DNA from: Marinibaculum sp040216765
Lineage (GTDB): Bacteria > Pseudomonadota > Alphaproteobacteria > Ferrovibrionales > Ferrovibrionaceae
NCBI GenBank assembly: GCA_040216765.1
Contig: JAVJON010000019.1
Location: forward strand, 186,001-250,000
DNA length: 64,000 bases
Direction of reading: 5' to 3'
In this document: one piece after another, positions 8,693 to 16,209 of the stretch
Layout of the letters: every line of letters starts with the position of its first letter
Numbering within the stretch: position 1 is the stretch's first letter
The notes under the pieces: generated by a model
What the model saw: only the letters and a program-made list of their open reading frames with translations
What the model was told of the DNA's origin: nothing
Databases searched by the model: none
Translations under genes and position numbers: made by a program

Positions 8693-8767
8693 GCGCACTC
8701 CTGTATGTGAACGGGCCGGTCGGACCCTCCGGCCGGTGGGATTTCATGTTGCGGTGCAATAACGCCG

Positions 8768-8795
8768 TTGACAGCCGGCGGCTGCTCCATAATAT
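8768..8795 (+). promoter_or_regulatory. sigma-70-type promoter of serC-serA
   Basis: A perfect TTGACA at 8768-8773, a 16-base spacer, and TAATAT at 8790-8795 (4 of 6). Transcription would start near 8802, just ahead of the paired hairpins of the leader and 48 bases before serC. Confidence 0.6.
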
Positions 8796-8801
8796 CCGCG
8801 G

Positions 8802-8849
8802 CGGGCCACACCCCCCCAACGGGGTGCTACTTATCTGGAAGGATAAGCG
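8802..8849 (+). ncRNA. serC-type leader RNA (tandem hairpins, second one holds the ribosome site)
   Basis: Two short perfect hairpins in tandem lie between the promoter and the serC start. The first has CACCCC (8809-8814) paired with GGGGTG (8821-8826). The second has CTTATC (8830-8835) paired with GATAAG (8842-8847), with loop TGGAAG. The Shine-Dalgarno GGAAGGA straddles this loop and 3' arm, so folding should affect translation of serC. Placement and form match the serC RNA motif known upstream of serC-serA operons in alphaproteobacteria (recalled, not searched). The ligand or factor is unknown. Confidence 0.7.
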
Positions 8850-10016
8850 ATGACCAAGCCAGCCGTGCGCCCTGCGCGCGCGCATTTCTCGTCCGGTCCC
8901 TGCGCCAAGCGCCCCGGATGGAGCCCCGACATCCTCGCCGACGCCCTGGTCGGCCGCTCCCACCGCTCCAAGGAAGGCAAGGCGAAGCTGAAGGCGGTGA
9001 TCGACCGCCACCGCGCGCTCCTTGGGATTCCCGATGACTACCGGATCGGCATCGTGCCGGCCTCCGACACCGGCGCCGTCGAAATGGCGATGTGGTCGAT
9101 GCTGGGGAGCCGCGGCACCGACATGCTGGCCTGGGAGAGCTTCGGCAGCGGCTGGGTGAGCGACGTCCAGAAGCAGCTGAAGCTCGACGACCTGCGCGTC
9201 CTGGAAGCGCCCTATGGCGCCCTGCCCGACCTGGCGCAGGTCGACTGGAGCCGCGACGTGGTGTTCACCTGGAACGGCACGACCTCCGGCGTGCGGGTCC
9301 CCGACGGTGACTGGATCGCGGCGGACCGGCAGGGCCTGTCGATCTGCGACGCGACCTCTGCCGCCTTCGCCATGGACCTGCCCTGGGACAAGCTCGACGT
9401 GACCACCTGGTCCTGGCAGAAGGTGCTGGGCGGGGAGGGCGCGCATGGCATGCTGGTGCTCAGCCCCCGCGCGGTGGAGCGGCTGGAAAGCTTCGTGCCC
9501 GCCCGTCCGCTGCCGAAGCTGTTCCGGATGACCAAGGGCGGCAAGCTGATCGACGGCATCTTTGCCGGCGAGACGATCAACACCCCCTCCATGCTGTGTG
9601 TCGAGGATGTGCTGGACGCGCTTGCCTGGGTCGAGCGGATCGGCGGCCGGGCGGAATGCGTCCGCCGGGCCGAGGCCAATCTTGCGACCATCGCGGCCTG
9701 GGTCGACCGCTCCGACTGGGCGGACTTCCTGGCCGTCGAGCCGGGGACCCGGTCCTGCACCTCGATCTGCCTGTCCATCGTCGACCCCTGGTTCGCCGGC
9801 CTGCCGGAGAAGGAACAGGCGGCCACCGCCAAGGCCCTGACCGGCCTCCTGGAAAAGGAAGGCGTGGCGCTGGATATCGGCTCCTACCGCGACGCACCGC
9901 CCGGCATCCGGATCTGGGGCGGCACCACGGTCGACACGGCCGACCTGGAAGCGCTTACGCCCTGGCTCGACTGGGCCTGGCAGGAGCTTCGCGGCTCTGC
10001 GCGGGCGGTCGCCTGA
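8850..10016 (+). CDS. serC: phosphoserine aminotransferase
   Basis: 388 residues. Converts 3-phosphohydroxypyruvate and glutamate to O-phosphoserine, the second step of serine synthesis; the same fold also serves pyridoxal phosphate synthesis in some bacteria. The N-terminal FSSGPCAKRPGW, the phosphate-contact SHRSKEGK, and the PLP lysine in TTWSWQKVLGGEGAHG are typical of the alphaproteobacterial/archaeal-like SerC subfamily. ATG 8850 follows AAGGA in the leader hairpin. It is the first gene of a serC-serA transcription unit, with serA starting 119 bases downstream, and is probably controlled by the leader RNA. Confidence 0.93.
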   Translation: MTKPAVRPARAHFSSGPCAKRPGWSPDILADALVGRSHRSKEGKAKLKAVIDRHRALLGIPDDYRIGIVPASDTGAVEMAMWSMLGSRGTDMLAWESFGSGWVSDVQKQLKLDDLRVLEAPYGALPDLAQVDWSRDVVFTWNGTTSGVRVPDGDWIAADRQGLSICDATSAAFAMDLPWDKLDVTTWSWQKVLGGEGAHGMLVLSPRAVERLESFVPARPLPKLFRMTKGGKLIDGIFAGETINTPSMLCVEDVLDALAWVERIGGRAECVRRAEANLATIAAWVDRSDWADFLAVEPGTRSCTSICLSIVDPWFAGLPEKEQAATAKALTGLLEKEGVALDIGSYRDAPPGIRIWGGTTVDTADLEALTPWLDWAWQELRGSARAVA

Positions 10017-10135
10017 CGACTGCCTGCCGATCCGCGCGATCCCGCAGACATCCCGACAACCAGAATTCTGCCGGCGCCGGCCGCAGGTGCATTGCCGCCT
10101 GCGGCCCCGCGCCCGCCATTCCTACGGAGACAGTC

Positions 10136-11734
10136 ATGGTCAAGGTCCTGATTTCAGACAAGCTGAGCGAGCGCGCCGCGGAGATCTTCCGCGAACGCGG
10201 GATCGAGGCGGACGAACGGCCGGGCCTCAGCCCGGAAGAGCAGCGCGAGATCATCGGCGAGTATGACGGCCTCGCCATCCGCTCGGCGACCAAGGTCACG
10301 CCGGCGCTGCTGGAACATGCGACCCGGTTGCGTGTGATCGGTCGTGCCGGAATCGGCGTCGACAATGTCGACATCCCGGCAGCGACGAAGCGCGGCATCT
10401 GCGTGATGAACACGCCGTTCGGCAATTCCATCACCACCGCGGAGCATGCCATCGCCATGATGATGGCGCTGGCCCGGCAGATCCCGCAGGCCGATGCGTC
10501 CACCCAGGCCGGCAAGTGGGAGAAGTCCCGCTTCATGGGTGTGGAGCTGTTCAGCAAGACCCTGGGCGTGATCGGTTGCGGCAATATCGGCTCGATCGTC
10601 GCGGACCGGGCACAGGGGCTGAAGATGCGGGTGATCGCGTTCGATCCCTACCTGACCGAGGATCGTGCGGTGACCCTGGGTGTCGAGAAGGTCACCCTTG
10701 ACGATCTGCTGGCGCGCGCGGACTTCATTTCGCTGCATACGCCGATGACCGACCAGACCAGGGGCATCATCGACGCAGCCGCCTTGGCCAAGTGCCGGCC
10801 CGGCGTGCAGATCGTCAACTGCGCCCGCGGCGGCCTGGTGGTGGAGGAGGATCTCCGCGCGGCGCTGGAGTCCGGCCATGTCGCCGGGGCGGCGATGGAC
10901 GTGTTCGTGAAGGAGCCGGCCAAGGAGAACGTGCTCTACGGCCATCCCAACGTGATCGCCACGCCGCATCTGGGCGCCTCCACGACGGAGGCGCAGGAGA
11001 ATGTCGCCCTGCAGGTCGCCGAGCAGATGGCCGACTATCTGGTCCTGGGGGCGGTGACCAACGCCATCAACATGCCGTCGGTGACGGCGGAGGAGGCGCC
11101 GCGCCTGCGGCCCTACATGAAATTGGCGGAGCAGATGGGCAGCCTTGCGGGGCAGGTGGCGAATGGCGGGCTGCAGAGCATCCGGGTCGAGTATGAGGGC
11201 CTGGCTGCCGAACTGAACACCCGGCCGCTGACGGCGATCGTGCTGCAGGGTGTCCTGCAGCCGAAGATGGATTCGGTCAACATGGTGAATGCGCCGCTCG
11301 TCGCGAAGGAGCGTGACATCGACGTGGCCGAGGTCAAGCACGAGCGGCAGGGCTTCTACCAGTCCCTGATGCAGGTGGTGCTGAAGACGGAAAGCGAGAC
11401 CTACACCGTGTCCGGCACCCTGTTCGGCCACAAGCCGCGGATCGTCGAGATCGATGGCATCCAGATCGAGGCGGAACTGGACGGCCACATGCTCTATGTC
11501 GAGAACGACGACAAGCCGGGCTTCATCGGCAATCTCGGGACCGCGCTCGGGCAGGCCGGCGTGAACATCGCCACCTTCGCCCTGGGGCGCGGCGCCAGGG
11601 GGGCCGGCGCGCTGTCGCTGATCGCCGTCGACGAGGCCGTGCCGGGCAAGCTGTTGAAGGACCTGCACGGCCTGGACGGCGTGCGGCGGGTCACCGCCCT
11701 GAATTTTGGAACCGATTCGCCCGCGGCGGGTTGA
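10136..11734 (+). CDS. serA: D-3-phosphoglycerate dehydrogenase
   Basis: 532 residues, the long SerA type: substrate-binding and NAD-binding Rossmann domain (about 1-315, GVIGCGNIGSIVADRAQG), the intervening ASB domain (about 320-450) and a C-terminal ACT domain (about 455-525, LYVENDDKPGFIGNLG). Catalytic residues are visible: R in NCARGGLV, E in the DVFVKEPA region and H in PHLGASTTEA. It oxidises 3-phosphoglycerate to 3-phosphohydroxypyruvate, feeding SerC, and the ACT domain suggests serine feedback. ATG 10136 is preceded by GGAGA; the longer open frame starting at 9596 is an artefact inside serC. Confidence 0.95.
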   Translation: MVKVLISDKLSERAAEIFRERGIEADERPGLSPEEQREIIGEYDGLAIRSATKVTPALLEHATRLRVIGRAGIGVDNVDIPAATKRGICVMNTPFGNSITTAEHAIAMMMALARQIPQADASTQAGKWEKSRFMGVELFSKTLGVIGCGNIGSIVADRAQGLKMRVIAFDPYLTEDRAVTLGVEKVTLDDLLARADFISLHTPMTDQTRGIIDAAALAKCRPGVQIVNCARGGLVVEEDLRAALESGHVAGAAMDVFVKEPAKENVLYGHPNVIATPHLGASTTEAQENVALQVAEQMADYLVLGAVTNAINMPSVTAEEAPRLRPYMKLAEQMGSLAGQVANGGLQSIRVEYEGLAAELNTRPLTAIVLQGVLQPKMDSVNMVNAPLVAKERDIDVAEVKHERQGFYQSLMQVVLKTESETYTVSGTLFGHKPRIVEIDGIQIEAELDGHMLYVENDDKPGFIGNLGTALGQAGVNIATFALGRGARGAGALSLIAVDEAVPGKLLKDLHGLDGVRRVTALNFGTDSPAAG

Positions 11735-11748
11735 ATCCGGCGAGTGGT

Positions 11749-11790
11749 TGCCTGCGCGTAGGGTATCCGACGGAATGAAACGCGCAGGCA
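11749..11790. repeat. inverted repeat after serA, possible transcription end
   Basis: TGCCTGCGCG (11749-11758) is exactly complementary to CGCGCAGGCA (11781-11790), separated by 22 bases, starting 15 bases after the serA stop. No T-tract follows, so it may be a Rho-type end or an RNA stabiliser rather than an intrinsic terminator. Confidence 0.35.
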
Positions 11791-11908
11791 GCCGCCCCAT
11801 ATGGCCAAATCGATCACAAATCTGCGGGTGCGGTCTCCATCAGCGGCGTTCCCCTTTTCCTTGCGAGCCCCGAAATGCTGTATTCTCGGCGCAAAAGGGA
11901 AGGGATGA

Positions 11909-13324
11909 ATGGCTTCAAGCCGTAACGAGGAGTTGGAGGCGTTTCTGGGCAGCCTGCCAGGCAAGTCGGCAGGCGACCTTGCGCGGCTGATCGAGCGCGA
12001 TCGCCTCGCGGGCAAGTCCGGCGCGGCGCTCCCGCATGAGCAGATCCTTGCCAGCCTGCGTCCCTCGCTGCGCGCGCAGGGAGGCGCGGAGCGCACACCC
12101 ACGCCCCTGCGTCTTTTCTGCAACACATTCCAGGACCTGCTGTCGATGGAGGAGCCGCAGGAAAAGCGGCCGGGCCGGATCGCCCGAAGCTCCATCATGC
12201 CGATCTGGAACTGGATCTCCACGGAGCTGATGCCCGAGCGGGCCCCGGCGCTGGAAGCGCAGATCCGCGATGCGATCCTTGCCAGTGACGACACGACCCG
12301 CGATGCGCTGGTGCTGGAACTGCAGACCGAGGCATCCGGGGGGATCGCCGCTGCGATCGAGGAACTCGAGCCGCTCACCGAAAAGAACCCCAAGAAGCGC
12401 AAGGCGCTGGCCGGCCGGCTGGGCCTCGCCCGCCGGATCGACGATGCCGCCGAGGTCGCCGCGATCCTGACGATCGCCGAACCCCTGGGAAAGCTGCAGG
12501 CCCAGCTGCCGCGGCCGATTCCGGACCTGACCGACCCGATGCTGAACATCATCAAGCGGTCCTACGACTGGTTCACCGAGCACCGTCCGGAACATGCGGT
12601 CTATGTCGTCCTGATCGTGATGGCCCGGCTGGAGAAGCCGGAGACGGTGCTGCGAATCGGCCGCGCCCTGTCGTGGCGGATGGACGATACCCTGCTCAGC
12701 AATACCGACCTTGCGATCACCGGCGACCTGCTGGTGGGCGACCTGGAGCGGCTGGCCGCCAGCATCGCCCAGCAGGTGCGCGAGCGCGGGCCGGCCGAAA
12801 AGATCACCACCACGATCAAGACCTTCACCGCGGCCTTCTCTGCCCTGACCAACGAGATCGGCATCCGCCGGGAAGGGCGGTGGGGCAAGCGGCTGCTGGC
12901 CATGCGGGGCACGATCTCGCAGGCGATGGCGTCGGAACTGGGGCAGTGGGAAAAGGTGTTCGGCGGCGGGCTGCCGCAGGCGAAGGACATGCGCTCCGGT
13001 TTCGTCAGCCCGGACCTGCGGCGGCCGCCGCACGAGGAGCGCGCCGCCGCCCTGTTCCGCTTCGTCGAGCTGCTGGAAGGGGTGCGCACAAGTGCCGATG
13101 CCTGTGCCTTCGGCAACGAGTACCGGTCCGCCCATACCGGCCTGGGCAAGGAACTCGACCAGTATGTCTCCAAGCTCTACGACCGCCTGCGCTCGGCGGA
13201 GGATCCGGAGCTGAAGGCGAACGGCGTCGCATTCCACAAGATCACGGTGGAGCTGACCCGGATGCTCAGCGGCGAGGAGGCCGCCTCCATCGTGATGCGC
13301 CGCGGCAAGGCTGCCGCGGCCTGA
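11909..13324 (+). CDS. unrecognised conserved protein, alpha-helical
   Basis: 471 residues with no domain I recognise. It has no signal peptide or membrane segment and is rich in Ala, Leu, Glu and Arg with heptad-like stretches, so a helical cytosolic protein is likely. Notable blocks are MPIWNWISTELMPERAPALE (about residue 98) and a run of charged helices from 130 to 170. ATG 11909 follows AAGGGAAGGG. It sits between serA and hisZ on the same strand, which may reflect conserved order rather than function. Confidence 0.6.
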   Translation: MASSRNEELEAFLGSLPGKSAGDLARLIERDRLAGKSGAALPHEQILASLRPSLRAQGGAERTPTPLRLFCNTFQDLLSMEEPQEKRPGRIARSSIMPIWNWISTELMPERAPALEAQIRDAILASDDTTRDALVLELQTEASGGIAAAIEELEPLTEKNPKKRKALAGRLGLARRIDDAAEVAAILTIAEPLGKLQAQLPRPIPDLTDPMLNIIKRSYDWFTEHRPEHAVYVVLIVMARLEKPETVLRIGRALSWRMDDTLLSNTDLAITGDLLVGDLERLAASIAQQVRERGPAEKITTTIKTFTAAFSALTNEIGIRREGRWGKRLLAMRGTISQAMASELGQWEKVFGGGLPQAKDMRSGFVSPDLRRPPHEERAAALFRFVELLEGVRTSADACAFGNEYRSAHTGLGKELDQYVSKLYDRLRSAEDPELKANGVAFHKITVELTRMLSGEEAASIVMRRGKAAAA

Positions 13325-13332
13325 CGGCATCC

Positions 13333-13380
13333 CCGGTTCCGATGGGGCCGGTTCCGATGGGGGGCCGGTTCCGATGGGGG
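13333..13380 (+). repeat. three tandem copies of CCGGTTCCGATGGGG
   Basis: The 15-base unit occurs at 13333-13347, 13348-13362 and 13365-13379, the last pair separated by GG. It begins nine bases after the stop of the upstream gene and lies in the hisZ 5' region. The copies are identical, which implies recent slippage duplication. Confidence 0.75.
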
Positions 13381-13463
13381 CTTCGACGCGGCGGTTTGCC
13401 GCCGCAAGGTGCGAAGCGGCCGGAAGATTTCCCACTGCAATGCGCGACCGGACCCGCTACAAC

Positions 13464-13519
13464 GGGGCGATTTTTTTGGGGGCGGTTTTTTGGGGGCGGT
13501 TTTGGATGGGGCGGCGTGC
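13464..13519 (+). repeat. G/T tract repeat upstream of hisZ
   Basis: A strongly strand-asymmetric stretch: GGGGCGATTTTTTT, then GGGGGCGGTTTTTT, then GGGGGCGGTTTTGGATGGGG, ending 29 bases before the hisZ GTG. Alternating runs of G and T of six or seven bases are prone to slippage and to G-rich secondary structure on the coding strand and in the hisZ leader. Confidence 0.65.
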
Positions 13520-13547
13520 CCCGGGGCCCGGCAGAGAGGCTGAGGAC

Positions 13548-14768
13548 GTGAGCGGCTCGGAGAAATCGGCGCGGAACGGGGGTGCCCGGCCCGCCAACGA
13601 CGCGACTGCGCTGGCGGCGGGCCTCGGCCCGGCCGGCCTGCTGCCTGCGGGCCTGCGCGACGAACTGCCGCCGCGGGCGGGACTGGAGGCGCTGATCGGC
13701 GAGAAGGTGACCGCGATCCTGCGCGGCCACGGCTATCTGCGGGTGAAGCCGCCGCTGCTGGAGTTCGAGGAGACCCTGCTGGATGGCACCGGCGCCGCGC
13801 TGGGCCCGCAGATGTTCCGCCTGATGGACCCGGTGTCGCAGCGGATGATGGGCCTGCGCACGGACACCACCGTGCAGGTCTGCCGCATCGCCCGCAGCCG
13901 CCTCGCCGGGGCGGAGCGGCCGCTGCGGCTGTCCTATGCCGGGCAGGTGCTGCGGGTCCGCGGCTCCCAGTTGCGGCCGGAGCGCCAGTTCGGCCAGGTC
14001 GGCGGCGAACTGATCGGCTCTGCCGACCCGGCCGCCGACCTGGAGGTCGCCTTGCTGGCGGTCGACAGCCTCTATGCCCTCGGCGTGGAACGGGTGGCGC
14101 TGAACCTCTGCGACCCGCGCCTGGTGCCGGCGGTCTGCGACGGCATGGGCCTGGCGGCGGAGGCGGCCGCCCTGGCGCGCTATGCCCTGGACCGCAAGGA
14201 CGGCGCCGCGCTGGAGCGTGCCGCCGGCGATGCGGCCGGCACGTTGCGGCCCTTCCTGCGGGTCGGCACCGCGGATGTCGTGGTCGCGCGCCTGCGCGAG
14301 GCCGGGCCGCCGGGCGGCGCGCTGGCGCTGATCGACGGGCTGGACCGGATCGCGACGGCGCTGCAGGCGGCGGCGCCCGACCTGCTGGTCACCATCGATC
14401 CGGGCGAGTATCGCGGCTTCGAGTATCACAACGGCCCCAGCTTCGCCCTGTTTGCCGATGGCGTCCGCGGCGAACTGGGGCGCGGCGGCCGCTATGGCGG
14501 GCATAACGGCATCGAGGATGCCACGGGCTTCACCCTCTACATGGATTCGCTGCTGCGTGCGGTGGCGCCGCCGGCGCCCGTGCCCATCCTGTTCCTGCCC
14601 TATGGCCTGGCGCATGAAGAGGCCCGGCGGCTGCGCGAAGAGGGCTGGGTGACCATGGCCGGCCTGTCGCCGGATGCGGCGGCTGTGACGGAGGCCCGGC
14701 GCCTGGGCTGCAGCCACATGCTGCATGAGGGGCGCCCGGTGCCGCTGGACGGGATGCCGGCGGGCTGA
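13548..14768 (+). CDS. hisZ: ATP phosphoribosyltransferase regulatory subunit
   Basis: 406 residues resembling a class II histidyl-tRNA synthetase without aminoacylation function. Motif-like blocks are GYLRVKPPLLEFEE (about 65), RLMDPVSQRMMGLRTDTT and RLSYAGQVLRVRGSQLRPERQFGQVGGELIG. HisZ pairs with the short HisG to form the first enzyme of histidine synthesis and gives histidine feedback control; hisG is not in this window. Start GTG 13548 follows GAGAGGCTGAGG; an upstream ATG at 13374 would translate the repeat tract and is rejected. The next gene, purA, starts 123 bases downstream, an order seen in other alphaproteobacteria. Confidence 0.88.
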   Translation: MSGSEKSARNGGARPANDATALAAGLGPAGLLPAGLRDELPPRAGLEALIGEKVTAILRGHGYLRVKPPLLEFEETLLDGTGAALGPQMFRLMDPVSQRMMGLRTDTTVQVCRIARSRLAGAERPLRLSYAGQVLRVRGSQLRPERQFGQVGGELIGSADPAADLEVALLAVDSLYALGVERVALNLCDPRLVPAVCDGMGLAAEAAALARYALDRKDGAALERAAGDAAGTLRPFLRVGTADVVVARLREAGPPGGALALIDGLDRIATALQAAAPDLLVTIDPGEYRGFEYHNGPSFALFADGVRGELGRGGRYGGHNGIEDATGFTLYMDSLLRAVAPPAPVPILFLPYGLAHEEARRLREEGWVTMAGLSPDAAAVTEARRLGCSHMLHEGRPVPLDGMPAG

Positions 14769-14891
14769 ACGCCGGCGGGACAAGATCGGGACACTGGCCG
14801 GCGCGCCGCCGGCCGCGAGGGATCGGCCATCCGCACACGCGCCGGAGGGCTGCAGCAGCCGGCCGGGCCGGTAGACAGCAGGAGTATGTTC

Positions 14892-16184
14892 ATGGGCAAT
14901 GTGGCCGTCGTCGGCGCCCAGTGGGGAGATGAAGGCAAGGGCAAGGTGGTCGACTGGCTCAGCCAGCGCGCCGATGTGGTGGTGCGCTTCCAGGGCGGCC
15001 ACAATGCCGGGCATACGCTGGTGATCGACGGCAAGGTGTACAAGCTGTCGCTTCTGCCCTCCGGCGTGGTGCGCCAGGACAAGGTCTCCTTCATCGGCAA
15101 CGGGGTGGGGGTGGATCCCTGGGCCCTGGCCAGCGAGATCGAGACCCTGCGCGGGCAGGGGGTCGAGATCACGCCGCAGAACCTGGTGCTGGCCGATACC
15201 GCCACCCTGATCCTGCCGGTGCATCGCGACCTGGACGCCCTGCGCGAGGATGGCGGGGCCCGGCTGAAGATCGGCACGACCCGGCGCGGCATCGGCCCGG
15301 CCTACGAGGACAAGGTGGGCCGCCGCGCGATCCGGGTCTGCGACCTGGCGGATCCGGAGGTGCTCGTCGCCAAGGTGGAGACCCTGCTGGCGCACCACAA
15401 TGCCCTGCGAAAGGGGCTGGGCCATGACAGCATCGATGCGACAGGGATCTGTGCCGCCCTGCAGGAGATCGCGCCCAAGGTCCTGCCCTTTGCCGGCCAG
15501 GTCGGCGAGCGGCTCGACCGCCTGCGCCGCAGCGGTGCACGGATCCTGTTCGAGGGCGCGCAGGGCGCGATGCTGGATGTCGACCACGGCACCTATCCCT
15601 ATGTCACCTCGTCGAACACGGTGGCCGGCCAGGCAGCCACCGGCTCCGGCGTCGGGCCGAGCGCGGTGGACTACGTGCTGGGGATCACCAAGGCCTATAC
15701 CACCCGCGTGGGCTCCGGACCCTTCCCGACCGAGCAGGACAACGAGACCGGCCAGGAGCTGGGCCGTCGCGGCCACGAGTTCGGCACGGTGACCGGCCGC
15801 GCGCGGCGCTGCGGCTGGTTCGACGCGGTGATGGTACGCCAGGCCGTGCGCTTCGCCGGCATTACCGGGATCGCGCTGACCAAGCTGGACGTGCTGGACG
15901 GCTTCGACGAACTGCGGGTCTGCACCGGCTATCGCCTGGACGGCCGCGAGCTGGACAGCTTTCCCGCCGGGATGAGCGAGCAGGCCCGCGTCGAGCCGGT
16001 CTACGAGAGCATGGAGGGCTGGAAGGACAGCACGCGGGGCGCGCGGAGCTGGGCCGACCTGCCCGCCACGGCGATCAAGTATGTCCGCCGGATCGAGGAG
16101 CTGATCGGCGCCCCGGTGGCCATGCTCTCCACCTCGCCGGAGCGCGAGGACAGTATCCTGATGCACGATCCCTTCGAGAAGTGA
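14892..16184 (+). CDS. purA: adenylosuccinate synthetase
   Basis: 430 residues. Makes adenylosuccinate from IMP, aspartate and GTP, the committed step to AMP. The N-terminal P-loop-like GAQWGDEGKGKVVDWLS, HNAGHTLV, TTRRGIGPAYEDKVGRRAIR, DVDHGTYPYVTSSNT and TTRVGSGPFPTE are diagnostic. ATG 14892 is preferred to ATG 14886 because AGGAG ends only one base before the latter but seven before the former. Length is normal. Confidence 0.97.
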   Translation: MGNVAVVGAQWGDEGKGKVVDWLSQRADVVVRFQGGHNAGHTLVIDGKVYKLSLLPSGVVRQDKVSFIGNGVGVDPWALASEIETLRGQGVEITPQNLVLADTATLILPVHRDLDALREDGGARLKIGTTRRGIGPAYEDKVGRRAIRVCDLADPEVLVAKVETLLAHHNALRKGLGHDSIDATGICAALQEIAPKVLPFAGQVGERLDRLRRSGARILFEGAQGAMLDVDHGTYPYVTSSNTVAGQAATGSGVGPSAVDYVLGITKAYTTRVGSGPFPTEQDNETGQELGRRGHEFGTVTGRARRCGWFDAVMVRQAVRFAGITGIALTKLDVLDGFDELRVCTGYRLDGRELDSFPAGMSEQARVEPVYESMEGWKDSTRGARSWADLPATAIKYVRRIEELIGAPVAMLSTSPEREDSILMHDPFEK

Positions 16185-16209
16185 GCCGCCAGCCCGGAGA
16201 GTGCCGACG

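Noticed and set aside
13333..13519. CRISPR array
   Set aside because: The repeats are immediately adjacent without unique spacers of uniform length, and no cas gene is present.
13266..16166. 966-codon minus-strand frame over hisZ and purA
   Set aside because: High-GC shadow of two well-identified plus-strand genes, low-complexity His/Gln/Arg composition.
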